This document shows, piece by piece, positions 34,843-43,675 of a DNA stretch of 64,000 bases. Numbering within the stretch: the stretch's first letter is position 1; every line of letters starts with the position of its first letter. The notes below the pieces were generated by a model, which made no database searches, was not told the origin of the DNA, and was given only the letters and a program-made list of their open reading frames with translations. This stretch comes from Microbacterium sp. Root553. GTDB lineage: Bacteria; Actinomycetota; Actinomycetes; Actinomycetales; Microbacteriaceae. A program made the position numbers and the translations under genes. Where the stretch lies: the NCBI RefSeq assembly GCF_001426995.1, contig NZ_LMFY01000001.1:1640470-1704469 (forward strand), given 5' to 3'.

Positions 34843-36668
34843 TCACCACACCGAGCGCGCGCGCGACCAGCGCGCAGACACCCGACGCGGCCGACGTCAT
34901 CCTCGACGTCCGCGACCTCACCATCGCCTACGAGGTGAACGGGCGATCCGTCACCGCTGTCGAGAACGTGTCCTTCACCATCCGCCGCGGAGAGACGTTC
35001 GGGCTGGCCGGAGAATCGGGGAGCGGCAAGAGCACGATCGCGAACGCCATCCTCAAGCTCCTCGGCGGCAACGGCCGCATCGTCTCCGGGTCGATCCGCT
35101 GCGGCGACGTCGAGATCGAGCATCTGACCGGGGAGGAGCTGCGTGCGTTCCGGTGGAATCGCGTCTCGATGGTCTTCCAGAGCGCGATGAACTCCCTGAA
35201 CCCCGTGATGACGGTCGGGGATCAGATCGTCGACGTCTTCACCACGCACCGGAAGATGAGGCGAGCGGAGGCGCGTGAGCGGGCGCGGCAGTTGCTCGAG
35301 CTCGTGGGCATCGACCCCGACCGGATGACGTCGTACCCTCATCAGCTCTCCGGGGGCATGCGTCAGCGCGCGGTGATCGCGATCGCCCTGGCCCTCGAGC
35401 CCGATCTGCTCATCATGGACGAGCCCACCACGGCGCTCGACGTCGTCGTGCAGCAGGAGATCATCAACGAGATCAAGGAGCTGCAGGCCCGCCTCGGGTT
35501 CGCGATCCTCTTCATCACGCACGACCTCTCGCTGATGGTCGAGATCAGTCAGCGCCTCGGCATCATGCGTCACGGCGTTCTGCTGGAGGTGGGGGACTCG
35601 GCCGAGGTTTATGCGCGACCGACGCACGAGTACACGCGACAGCTCATCGACGCCTTCCCGCCGGTGACTCGCGACCCGTCCGCGCCGGCACCGTCGACGG
35701 CCGCGGCCGTGGACGGACCCGCGTCGGATCCGGCCGCGGCGGGCGAGGTCGTGGTCTCGTTCCGCGATGTGACCAAGGACTTCATGGGCGGATCGATGTT
35801 CGCGCGTCGCAGCACCAGAGCCGTCGACGGCGCGAGCTTCGATCTGCACGCCGGCGAGATCATGGCGCTCGTGGGCGAGTCCGGCAGCGGCAAGAGCACG
35901 ATCGCCCGCATCCTCGCACGGCTCGAGCAGCCGTCCGACGGACGCCTGATCGTCGAAGGCATCGATGTGCTCCGCGACGAGCCGCGGCGCGCGTCGCGGC
36001 GATACCGGAACACGGTGCAGATGGTGTTCCAGGATCCGTTCGGATCCCTGAACCCGACGAAGCGCATCCGTCACTTCCTCGAGCGCCCGCTCGCCATCTA
36101 CTCCGACCTCTCCGCCGCACAGCGACGCGAGGAGGCCGCGGCCTTGATGCGCTCGGTCGAGCTCGACCCCGCGCTGCTGGACCGGCACCCGCACGAGCTC
36201 TCCGGAGGACAGCGTCAGCGGGTGGCGATCGCCCGCGCGCTGGCGGTGAACCCGAAGGTGATCCTCGCCGACGAGCCCACCTCGATGCTGGACGTGTCGG
36301 TGCGGATGGGGGTGCTGCAGCTGCTGAAGCGCCTCCGCGACGAGCGCGGCATCTCGATCCTCTACATCACGCACGATCTCGCCTCCGCGCGTTTCGTCGC
36401 GGACACGACGATCGTCATGCTCCGCGGAGCGCTCGTCGAAGGCGGCGCGAGCGCGGAGGTGATGGACGCGCCGCAGCATCCGTACACCCGGCTGCTCGTC
36501 TCGGCCGCCCCCGATCCGCTCCGACGCACCCCCTTCGACCGGGAGGATCGCGCCCGCGTCCGCGCGCAGATCCACACGATCACGGAAGGCCGATCGCCGG
36601 CGCAGGAGCGGCCGGCGCATCGATTCGTCTCCTCGACGCACTGGTACAGCCAGGACGGCGTCGCGTGA
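34839..36668 (+). CDS. Dual-domain ABC ATPase (OppD-OppF fusion)
   Basis: A 609-residue protein with two complete ATPase domains. Domain 1 (about 20-270) has Walker A GESGSGKST, signature LSGGMRQR and Walker B LLIMDEPTTALD. Domain 2 (about 305-560) has Walker A GESGSGKST, signature LSGGQRQR and Walker B VILADEPTSMLD. Both carry the C-terminal HPYTRxL-type tail of Opp ATPases. One chain therefore replaces OppD and OppF. It energises the transporter of fructan locus 2. Confidence 0.93.
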   Translation: MITTPSARATSAQTPDAADVILDVRDLTIAYEVNGRSVTAVENVSFTIRRGETFGLAGESGSGKSTIANAILKLLGGNGRIVSGSIRCGDVEIEHLTGEELRAFRWNRVSMVFQSAMNSLNPVMTVGDQIVDVFTTHRKMRRAEARERARQLLELVGIDPDRMTSYPHQLSGGMRQRAVIAIALALEPDLLIMDEPTTALDVVVQQEIINEIKELQARLGFAILFITHDLSLMVEISQRLGIMRHGVLLEVGDSAEVYARPTHEYTRQLIDAFPPVTRDPSAPAPSTAAAVDGPASDPAAAGEVVVSFRDVTKDFMGGSMFARRSTRAVDGASFDLHAGEIMALVGESGSGKSTIARILARLEQPSDGRLIVEGIDVLRDEPRRASRRYRNTVQMVFQDPFGSLNPTKRIRHFLERPLAIYSDLSAAQRREEAAALMRSVELDPALLDRHPHELSGGQRQRVAIARALAVNPKVILADEPTSMLDVSVRMGVLQLLKRLRDERGISILYITHDLASARFVADTTIVMLRGALVEGGASAEVMDAPQHPYTRLLVSAAPDPLRRTPFDREDRARVRAQIHTITEGRSPAQERPAHRFVSSTHWYSQDGVA

Positions 36669-36737
36669 GACCCGCGATCCCCATCCCGACGACCCGCACC
36701 ACGACGACCACCACGACTTCGAACTGAGAACCACGCA

Positions 36738-38117
36738 ATGACGACGCCCCTCACCGATGCGACCAGTCGCCCGCAGGCCCACTTCGCTCCCGCGGAGAAC
36801 TGGATGAACGACCCGAACGGCCTCATCCACCACGACGGCCTGTACCACCTGTACTTCCAGCACAACCCCGAGTCGGCGGACTGGGGGAACATGAGCTGGG
36901 GGCACGCCACCAGCCGGGACCTGCGGACCTGGCAGGAGCACGCCGTGGCGTTGCGGTTCGACGACGACGAGCAGATCTTCTCCGGCTCCGTCGTGTTCGA
37001 CGCGACGAACTCGTCGGGCTTCGGCGTCGACGGTCGTGCGCCTCTGATCGCGCTCTACACCTCGGCGACCGATCACGGCCAGGCGCAGGCGCTCGCCCAC
37101 AGCGCGGACGGCGGCTACACGTGGACGAAGCACGGCGTGGTCCTCGACCGCGGTACCGCGGACTTCCGTGACCCGAAGGTGTTCCGCCACGGCGGCGAGT
37201 GGATCCTCGTCGCGGTGGAGGCGCTCGACCGGCAGGTGCACCTGTTCCGGTCCGATGACCTGCTCGCCTGGCAGCCGCTCAGCGTCTTCGGGCCGTTCGG
37301 TGCGCCCGAGGGCATGTGGGAGTGCCCCGACCTGTTCCCGGTGGAGAACAGGTGGGTGCTGGCGCTGTCGGTGAATCCGGGACATCCAGGCGGCGGCTCG
37401 GGCATGCAGTACATCGTGGGCGACTTCGACGGCACGACGTTCACTCCGTCGCACTGGGACTGGCTCGATCACGGGCACGACTACTACGCCGGGGTCACCT
37501 TCAGCGGTCTGGAGGAGCCCGTGATGCTCGCCTGGCTCAGCAACTGGGCGTACGCGCGCGAGGTTCCCACGCACCCGTGGCGCGGCGGCATGGCGCTCCC
37601 GCGTCGGCTCTCGCTCCGCGGAGATGTCCTGCTGCAGCGGCCCGCCGTCGAGGTCGACCGTCCGGCCGCCTTCTCATGCGAGCACACCCCCGTCCCCGTG
37701 GGCGGGTTCGAGCTGCCGCGGGAGGCGCAGGGAGCCGCACTGCGCATCGAGCTCGCGATCCGTCCCGCTGAGGCGGAGGTCGAGCTGCACGTCCGTGCCG
37801 GAGCGGAGCCGGGCGATGCCATCGTGGTGCGGTACGCCGACGGCGTGCTGAGCGTGGACCGCTCCGGCGCGTCGAACACATCGTTCTCGGCTGACTACGG
37901 GCTCACCTCGTCGGCGCCCGTGGAGGTGCGCGACGGCGTGCTCGACCTCGACGTCTGGGTCGACAGCACCTCGGTCGAGGTGTTCGCCGACGGGGGCGCG
38001 GTCACGATCAGCGAGCAGATCGTGACCACGGACGAGCGGGTCGGCGTCCGCATCGCGGCGAGTCTCCCCGGGGCGACGATCGACTCGCTGGCGGTCACCG
38101 ATCTGGATCGCCGATGA
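36738..38117 (+). CDS. GH32 beta-fructosidase (intracellular), locus 2
   Basis: A 459-residue GH32 enzyme with NWMNDPNG (nucleophile Asp near residue 25), DFRDPK and WECPD, and a C-terminal sandwich ending in DSTSVEVFADGGA. It has no signal peptide. It resembles the locus-1 GH32 in most motifs but is shorter by about 44 residues (short VEN loop, no insertion before the Asp-Tyr-Tyr-Ala-Gly segment). Its stop overlaps the fructokinase ATG, so imported fructose units are released and phosphorylated in one unit. Confidence 0.93.
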   Translation: MTTPLTDATSRPQAHFAPAENWMNDPNGLIHHDGLYHLYFQHNPESADWGNMSWGHATSRDLRTWQEHAVALRFDDDEQIFSGSVVFDATNSSGFGVDGRAPLIALYTSATDHGQAQALAHSADGGYTWTKHGVVLDRGTADFRDPKVFRHGGEWILVAVEALDRQVHLFRSDDLLAWQPLSVFGPFGAPEGMWECPDLFPVENRWVLALSVNPGHPGGGSGMQYIVGDFDGTTFTPSHWDWLDHGHDYYAGVTFSGLEEPVMLAWLSNWAYAREVPTHPWRGGMALPRRLSLRGDVLLQRPAVEVDRPAAFSCEHTPVPVGGFELPREAQGAALRIELAIRPAEAEVELHVRAGAEPGDAIVVRYADGVLSVDRSGASNTSFSADYGLTSSAPVEVRDGVLDLDVWVDSTSVEVFADGGAVTISEQIVTTDERVGVRIAASLPGATIDSLAVTDLDRR

Positions 38118-39067
38118 CGGGCGCGGCGGCCGAATCGCTCGATGCCCTCGTCATCGGCGAGGCCCTCGTCGACGTCGTCGACGACGGCATGTCGACGACG
38201 GAGCATCCGGGCGGAAGCCCTGCCAATGTCGCCCTGGGGCTCGGACGCCGGGGCCTCGACGTCGCACTGCTGACCGACCTCGGACGCGACGCGCGAGGGA
38301 GCCGGATCGTGCACCGCCTGGAGCGGTCGGGTGTGCGCGTGCTGACCGGATCCTTCTCCGATCGCCCCACCTCCACCGCGACCGCGACCATGCGCGAGGA
38401 CGGTTCGGCGTCGTACCTCTTCGACGTGCAGTGGAATCCCGGGGCGGCGCCGCTGGCGGTCGCCCCCGCACTCGTGCACACCGGATCGATCGGCGCCTTC
38501 CTCTCGCCGGGTCGCGCGACCGTGCTCGCACACCTGGATCGGCTCGATGCGCGCCTCGTCACGTTCGACCCGAACATCCGCCCCGCCCTGCTCGGCACCC
38601 ATGCCGAGACGTTCGCGGACTTCGAGGAGCTGGCCTCCCGGGCGGACGTCGTGAAGATGAGCGATGAGGATGCCGAGTGGCTGTATCCGCGGCTGTCGCC
38701 GACCGAGGTCGGCGAGCGGGTGCGTGCCCTGGGCCCACGGTTGGTCGTGATCACCCTCGGCGCCGACGGCGCACTGCTCGTCGCTCAGGGCATCGCCGTC
38801 TCCGTCGCCGCATCCGCCGTGCCGGTCACGGACACGATCGGCGCCGGCGACACCTACATGAGCTCGCTCATCGCAGACCTGCTGGCCGCGGATCGTCCTC
38901 TCGACCGGTCGACGATCGAGGTCCTCGGCGTCCGCGCCGCCGGGGCCGCGGCGATCACGGTGTCCAGGGCCGGAGCGGACCTGCCCTGGGCGACGGATCT
39001 TGCGACGGCCGCTCTGCCGTCGTTCGACGCGATCGGCGGGCGAGCGCCCGCCGTCGCGCACCCCTAA
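38114..39067 (+). CDS. PfkB-family fructokinase
   Basis: A 317-residue sugar kinase of the PfkB/ribokinase fold. Signature 1 is the GGSPANVALGLGRRG region (about 33-47); signature 2 is DTIGAGDTYMSSL (about 240), with the catalytic Asp in GAGD. Fructokinases normally carry GG-PANVA as here. It converts fructose from the coupled GH32 to fructose 6-phosphate. It overlaps GH32 by ATGA. Confidence 0.9.
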   Translation: MTGAAAESLDALVIGEALVDVVDDGMSTTEHPGGSPANVALGLGRRGLDVALLTDLGRDARGSRIVHRLERSGVRVLTGSFSDRPTSTATATMREDGSASYLFDVQWNPGAAPLAVAPALVHTGSIGAFLSPGRATVLAHLDRLDARLVTFDPNIRPALLGTHAETFADFEELASRADVVKMSDEDAEWLYPRLSPTEVGERVRALGPRLVVITLGADGALLVAQGIAVSVAASAVPVTDTIGAGDTYMSSLIADLLAADRPLDRSTIEVLGVRAAGAAAITVSRAGADLPWATDLATAALPSFDAIGGRAPAVAHP

Positions 39068-39103
39068 CGGCAGCGCCGATGCTGCCCTCAACGGAAGGTG
39101 ATC

Positions 39104-40687
39104 ATGGACACTCCTCACGCGCTCTCCCGCCGCGCACTCCTCGCAGGGGCGGGGGCCGCCGCGATCGGCGGCTCGCTCGCCCTGGTGGCCGGTGAACCCG
39201 CCGCCGCCTCGACACTCGCTCCCGCGAATCCTGCGGCAGCGGGAGGTTCCTCCTCGAAAGGACGATCGCGCATGCGACCGACGTACCACTTCAGCGTGCC
39301 CGACAACTGGAAGAACGACCCTCAGCGGCCGATCTACCTCGACGGCGAGTACCACTACTACTACCTCTACAACGCCGACTACCTCGAGGGCGGAGTCGGC
39401 ACGTCGTGGCGCCGCGCGACGACCCGTGACCATGTCGAGTTCCGCGACCGCGGTGAGGCGATCCCGAAGTTCAGCGACGCCAACGGCGACTGCTGGTCGG
39501 GATCGCTGGTCGTCGACGAGCAGAACACGGCGGGATACGGTGCCGGTGCCGTCATCGCCCTCGTCACGCAGGCTCCGGAGGGGCGACAGGCGCAGTACCT
39601 CTGGTATTCGACCGACCGAGGCCGCTCCTTCCGCCCGGGTGGCACGGCGCCGGTGCTCGCCAATCCCGGAACGCCGGACTTCCGCGACCCCAAGGTGATC
39701 TGGGACTCCGACCGGAACCGGTGGTTCATGGCCAATGCGGAGGGGCAGACGATCGGCTTCTACGCGTCTGCCGATCTGCGCTCCTGGACGCGGGTGGGGG
39801 AGTTCGTGCGCACCGACCTCGGCCTTCTGGAATGTCCGGATATCTTCCGGATGACGGCGGACGACGGAACCTCCCACTGGATCCTCGGCACCAGCGGAAA
39901 CGGCAAGGCTCGCGGCCTTCCGGCCACCTACGCCTACTGGACGGGCCGCTTCGACGGCGCATCGTTCGTCACCGACCGCGACGAGCCGGAGTGGCTCGAC
40001 TACGGCTTCGACTTCTACGGTGCGGTCACCTACCCGAACCATGACACGACGGGCGCCGAGGATCCGACCCTCCGGCGCGTGATCGGCTGGGCGAACTTCT
40101 GGGACTACCCGCACAACACCCCCACGCTCGCCACCGACGGCTACAACGGCGACGACATGATCGTCCGTGACGTCCGGTTGAAGCGGGGGACCGACGGCTA
40201 CTATCTCGCCTCCGCCCCCACCGCCGCGCTCGCCGACCACGTGACGCGCACGCACAGTCTGGGCGATGTCGAGGTCACCGGGACGCGGGATCTCGATCTG
40301 CGGGAGCTGGCCTACGAGATCTCCTGCGAGATCGTCTGGGATGCCGGGTCTCCGCCGGCCAACGTCGGCCTGGAGGTCTGCCGCGCCCCCGGCGGCGGAC
40401 GCCACGTCGCCGCGGGAGCATTCCTCTCGGGTGGATTCGCGTACGTCAACCGGCGTCCGACCATCAACCCGACCGGCGGCGAGACCCAGACCCCGGTCGA
40501 TCCCTCGGCCGGGCGGCTGAGCCTGCGGATCCTCGTCGACCGCACGAGCGTCGAGATGTTCGTCGGAGACGGCCGTGCCGTGCACTCGCACCGCGTGTTC
40601 CCGCTGGAGGGCGACAACCGCATCCGCCTGTACTCCCATGAAGGGACGAGCACGTTCCGGGGGCTGACGGTGAAGCGGCTCGCGTAA
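39104..40687 (+). CDS. Tat-exported GH32 levanase/inulinase-like enzyme
   Basis: A 527-residue secreted enzyme. The N-terminus has a twin-arginine signal (LSRRALLAGAGAAAIGG) and an Ala-rich cleavage region near residue 36. The GH32 triad is present but the first motif is altered: NWKNDPQRP in place of WMNDPNG; DFRDPK and LECPD are regular. The C-terminal sandwich holds DRTSVEMFVGDG. ATG at 39104 follows AAGG by 6 nt. It probably starts the pathway outside the cell by cutting levan or inulin to importable oligosaccharides. Confidence 0.9.
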   Translation: MDTPHALSRRALLAGAGAAAIGGSLALVAGEPAAASTLAPANPAAAGGSSSKGRSRMRPTYHFSVPDNWKNDPQRPIYLDGEYHYYYLYNADYLEGGVGTSWRRATTRDHVEFRDRGEAIPKFSDANGDCWSGSLVVDEQNTAGYGAGAVIALVTQAPEGRQAQYLWYSTDRGRSFRPGGTAPVLANPGTPDFRDPKVIWDSDRNRWFMANAEGQTIGFYASADLRSWTRVGEFVRTDLGLLECPDIFRMTADDGTSHWILGTSGNGKARGLPATYAYWTGRFDGASFVTDRDEPEWLDYGFDFYGAVTYPNHDTTGAEDPTLRRVIGWANFWDYPHNTPTLATDGYNGDDMIVRDVRLKRGTDGYYLASAPTAALADHVTRTHSLGDVEVTGTRDLDLRELAYEISCEIVWDAGSPPANVGLEVCRAPGGGRHVAAGAFLSGGFAYVNRRPTINPTGGETQTPVDPSAGRLSLRILVDRTSVEMFVGDGRAVHSHRVFPLEGDNRIRLYSHEGTSTFRGLTVKRLA

Positions 40688-40696
40688 CGGCCGCAT

Positions 40697-40731
40697 CTCT
40701 CCCCGCGCGCCTCATCGGTGCTCGGGGAGAG
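40697..40731. terminator. Bidirectional terminator between GH32 and dinB
   Basis: CTCTCCCCG and CGGGGAGAG form a 9-bp perfect stem with a 17-nt loop, placed between two convergent genes. The right arm and half of the loop code for the last residues of DNA polymerase IV (stop at 40712). Confidence 0.6.
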
Positions 40732-41908
40732 TCGGGCTCGACCAGCCCGGATCCCGCCCGAGCTGCGCGGCACGGGAGACGGATGCCGCGCCGAAACGCT
40801 CGCGCAGCGTGTCGAGCACGCCGTCGAGACGCTGCTCGTCGCCCCAGTCGATGGGCAGCTCGGGTTGCACGCGCTTGGCGCTGTCGAGCTGCGACAGCGA
40901 GATGCCGAGGAGGGTGATGCCGCGGTCGGTGATCTCGGGCTGTGCGGCGGCCAGCAGCCGCCGTGCCGTGGTGAGCAGGATCGCCGTGCGGTCGGTCGGC
41001 GTGCCGACGGTGCGCGACCGGGTCGCCTTCGTGTAGTCGCCGAAGCGCAGGCGCAGCACGACCGTGCGGCAGACGCGCTCACCGTCGCGCAGCCGTCGCG
41101 CGAGGCGGTCGATGATCTCGGTGAGGAGGAGATCGAGTTCGTCGGGCGAGCGCGGACGGCTCCCCAGGGCGCGCTGCGACCCGATCGAGCGGCGTCGTCG
41201 GGCGGTGTCGACCGGGCGGGGGTCTCGCAGGCGGGCGAGCGCATGCAGGTGCGCTCCGGCCGCGGTACCCAGCATGCTCTCGGCGGTCGACGCCTCGAGT
41301 TCGGCGAGCTGGCCGACGGTCCGGATGCCGTAACGGTGCAGCTTCTCGGCCGTCACCGCTCCCACGCCCCACAGACGCTCCACCGGCAGCGGAAGCAGGA
41401 ATTCCTCTTCTCGGTCAGGTTCGACGACGAGCAGCCCGTCGGGCTTGCTGACCGCGCTCGCCACCTTCGCGAGGAACTTGGTGCGCGCCACGCCGACCGA
41501 GATCGCCAGCCCGACCTCCGCTCGCACGCGCTCGCGCAGGCGAGTGGCGACCTGCTCGGGTGTGCCGGCGATGCGCCGCAATCCGCCGACCTCGAGGAAG
41601 GCCTCGTCGATCGAGAGACCCTCGACCAGAGGCGTCGTGTCGCGGAAGATCGCGAAGACGTCGCTGCTCGCCGCGGAGTACGCCTCCATGCGCGGGGGCA
41701 CGACCACGGCATCGGGGCACAGGTCGCGCGCCTGCCTTCCGCCCATCGCGGTGCGCACGCCGCGGGCCTTGGCCTCGTAGCTCGCCGCCAGGACGACGCC
41801 GCCCCCGACGATGACCGGCCGCCCGCGCAGTGCCGGTGCATCCCGCTGCTCCACCGACGCGTAGAACGCGTCGAGGTCTGCGTGCAGCACGGTCGCCTCG
41901 CCCCGCAT
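40712..41908 (-). CDS. dinB: DNA polymerase IV (Y-family)
   Basis: A 398-residue translesion polymerase. Catalytic motifs in order are LHADLDAFYASVEQRD (first metal Asp pair, about 9-24), SYEAKARGVRTAM, and GLSIDEAFLEV with the SIDE catalytic acids near 102-105; the helix-hairpin-helix GVGAVTAEKLHRYGI and the little-finger domain follow. RBS GGGAGG is 5 nt upstream. It has no clear SOS box that I could find in the short upstream gap. The beta-clamp-binding end is probably around QPELPID. Confidence 0.93.
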   Translation of the reverse strand: MRGEATVLHADLDAFYASVEQRDAPALRGRPVIVGGGVVLAASYEAKARGVRTAMGGRQARDLCPDAVVVPPRMEAYSAASSDVFAIFRDTTPLVEGLSIDEAFLEVGGLRRIAGTPEQVATRLRERVRAEVGLAISVGVARTKFLAKVASAVSKPDGLLVVEPDREEEFLLPLPVERLWGVGAVTAEKLHRYGIRTVGQLAELEASTAESMLGTAAGAHLHALARLRDPRPVDTARRRRSIGSQRALGSRPRSPDELDLLLTEIIDRLARRLRDGERVCRTVVLRLRFGDYTKATRSRTVGTPTDRTAILLTTARRLLAAAQPEITDRGITLLGISLSQLDSAKRVQPELPIDWGDEQRLDGVLDTLRERFGAASVSRAAQLGRDPGWSSPTLPEHR

Positions 41909-41957
41909 CCCGGCCTCCCGTCGACGCGCCGATCATCGCACGGACCGGGGACACTGC

Positions 41958-42632
41958 TCAGACGGGGAGAAGCCGGGACGAGAAGGAGCGGATCCGCCGG
42001 AAGAGGGTGTCGAAGGCCGCGTCGAAGGCGGCGGCGGTGCCGACCTTGGCCGGATCCCGGATGGACCAGTGCAGATCGTCGCCGTCGCGCAGTCGCTCAT
42101 GGGCGTCGTCGCACACGGTGATCACGAGATCTCCGTCCGTGCGCACGTCGTCGATGTGCTGCGGCGGATGGTCGGAGGAGATGGTGAGGCCGTGGCGGGC
42201 CGCCGACGCCGTCGCCCCCGGATTCACCGCGACCGCAGGACGCGTTCCCGCCGATGCGACGTCGACCGAGCTCGTGTCGCGCCAGATGGCCTCGGCGAGC
42301 TGCGACCGTGCGGAGTTCGCGGTGCACACGAAGAGCACACGCTGCGGCGGCACGATGCTCGGCGGTGCGAGGGTGTCGAAGACCTCGGGGCGAAGGCCGA
42401 TGTAGTTGCGGCGACGATCGAACTCCGAGCGCGAACGGACGATGATCTGCGCCGACTCGAGAACGCCGAGATGGTGCGCGATCAGATTCGAGCGCAGATC
42501 CAGGGCCGTCCCGATCTCCGAGGACGACAGATCTCCGATCGTGAGCAGATCGACGATCCGCAGGCGCGTCTGATCCGCGAGGGCGGCGAAGATCCCCGTT
42601 CGGCGTTCCAGATCGGTCATCACCTTCATCAC
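41958..42632 (-). CDS. ArsR-type HTH fused to low-molecular-weight phosphatase/arsenate reductase
   Basis: A 224-residue fusion. Residues 1-85 are a winged helix (LADQTRLRIVDLLTIGDLSSSEIG, then SNLIAHHLGVLESAQII). Residues 95-224 are an LMW phosphatase/ArsC domain with the P-loop VCTANSAR (C-X5-R) and the acid loop SIRDPAK. One further Cys is present (ITVCDDAHE), but the third Cys of thioredoxin-type ArsC is missing. The HTH lacks the Cys pair of classical arsenic sensors. There is no ars transporter nearby. It may be a mycothiol-dependent reductase-regulator, or a phosphatase with a DNA-binding arm. Confidence 0.85.
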   Translation of the reverse strand: MMKVMTDLERRTGIFAALADQTRLRIVDLLTIGDLSSSEIGTALDLRSNLIAHHLGVLESAQIIVRSRSEFDRRRNYIGLRPEVFDTLAPPSIVPPQRVLFVCTANSARSQLAEAIWRDTSSVDVASAGTRPAVAVNPGATASAARHGLTISSDHPPQHIDDVRTDGDLVITVCDDAHERLRDGDDLHWSIRDPAKVGTAAAFDAAFDTLFRRIRSFSSRLLPV

Positions 42633-42637
42633 TATCA

Positions 42638-42655
42638 GACACTCGCAGATGTGTC
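42638..42655. promoter_or_regulatory. Possible operator of the ArsR fusion gene
   Basis: GACAC-N8-GTGTC is a short inverted repeat 6 nt upstream of the fusion gene start, in the gap shared with the divergent promoter of the next gene. It is the only symmetrical element there. Short arms keep confidence low. Confidence 0.35.
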
Positions 42656-42663
42656 CACGGCTA

Positions 42664-42691
42664 TTGACTCAACGCCGACTGACCATATCGT
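42664..42691 (+). promoter_or_regulatory. Promoter of the DUF6458-PAP2-DUF1206 operon
   Basis: TTGACT (42664-42669), a 16-nt spacer and TATCGT (42686-42691). The start of transcription would be near 42698, giving a leader of about 39 nt with an AGGAGA RBS. Confidence 0.55.
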
Positions 42692-42736
42692 GGTCCCACG
42701 GGTCCGCAGAGGCGGCCCAGGAGAGGAATCCACATC

Positions 42737-42997
42737 ATGGGTATCGGAACCGGCATTGCGCTCATCGTCATCGGAGCGATCCTCGTCTTCGCGCTCAACA
42801 TCGACACCGGCGGATTCGTCGATCTCGATCTGATCGGCTACATCCTCATGGGCGCCGGCGCCCTGGTGTTCCTGATCAGCCTCATCTTCGTCACGCGCAG
42901 CAGGCGCACCGAGACCGTCGCCCGCACCGCGGTCGACCCCGCGACGGGCGAGCGGGTCACGCGGAGGAGCATCCGCGACAACGAACCCCTCGCCTGA
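42737..42997 (+). CDS. DUF6458 family small membrane protein
   Basis: An 86-residue protein with two membrane segments (about 4-20 and 33-53) joined by a short acidic loop NIDTGGFVDLDLIG, then a basic cytosolic tail RSRRTETVARTAVDP. The pattern matches a small actinobacterial family (DUF6458) of unknown function. RBS AGGAGAGG. It is first in a tight three-gene run. Confidence 0.8.
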   Translation: MGIGTGIALIVIGAILVFALNIDTGGFVDLDLIGYILMGAGALVFLISLIFVTRSRRTETVARTAVDPATGERVTRRSIRDNEPLA

Positions 42998-43003
42998 CCC
43001 CGC

Positions 43004-43675
43004 GTGTCCGACGCCGCCCGTCGCGACGCCGCGCTCCTGACGGCGGTCTCTGCCGTCGTCGCCTTCGTCGCGTTGCGCAGCGTCGTCGCGATCGGCGGAC
43101 ACCGGCCGCTGGCGATCGACGTCTGGTGGCACGACCTCATGGGGGCAGCGTCGAGTGACGTCGGCATCGTCATCGCATGGGTGCCCGCCGTCATCGGGGG
43201 CACCATCGGCATGATCCTGGTCGGCGCCGCTCTGGTCGTCCTCCTGCTCTGGCGCGGACGGCGAGGCGACGCCGTGACGCTGGCGACCGCCATGGTCGCG
43301 GTCGTCGCCGTCGGTGCGACGATGGCGGCCGTGATCGGCCGGACGCGCCCCGCGGACTCGCTGGCCGAGAGCATGGCCACCTCCTTCCCCTCCGGGCACA
43401 CCGCGGTCGCGACGACGGTCGTCGTCGTTCTCGGCATCGCGCTCCGTCGTCGCCTCGTCTGGATGCTGGGCACGATCTGGGTGCTCACGATGATGTGGAG
43501 TCGCACCTACCTCTCGGCGCACTGGCTCAGCGATGTCATCGCAGGCATGCTCGAGGGCATCGGCGTCGCCACCCTCGTCTGGGTGTGCGCCGAGGCCGTC
43601 CGCGATCGTCATGCCGCCCGCCTGTCCGACACCCCTCCCTTCGAGCACTCCGACGAAAGCGCCGCCACACCATGA
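43004..43675 (+). CDS. PAP2-family membrane phosphatase
   Basis: A 223-residue lipid phosphatase with about six membrane segments. The three PAP2 motifs are present: GRTRPADS (KX6RP type, about residue 112), SFPSGHT (catalytic His, about 128) and SRTYLSAHWLSD (about 166). The GTG start lies 6 nt after DUF6458. It dephosphorylates a polyprenyl or lipid phosphate at the outer face; which one is not clear. Confidence 0.88.
   Translation: MSDAARRDAALLTAVSAVVAFVALRSVVAIGGHRPLAIDVWWHDLMGAASSDVGIVIAWVPAVIGGTIGMILVGAALVVLLLWRGRRGDAVTLATAMVAVVAVGATMAAVIGRTRPADSLAESMATSFPSGHTAVATTVVVVLGIALRRRLVWMLGTIWVLTMMWSRTYLSAHWLSDVIAGMLEGIGVATLVWVCAEAVRDRHAARLSDTPPFEHSDESAATP

Noticed and set aside
35000..37574. 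Very long minus-strand open frames (933 codons) opposite the ATPase and the GH32 genes.
   Set aside because: They are antisense to intact ATPase, GH32 and kinase genes with all motifs; composition is that of GC-rich shadow frames.
41958..42632. Call as plain arsenate-resistance regulator.
   Set aside because: No sensor Cys pair and no ars genes nearby; described as a fusion of uncertain role.
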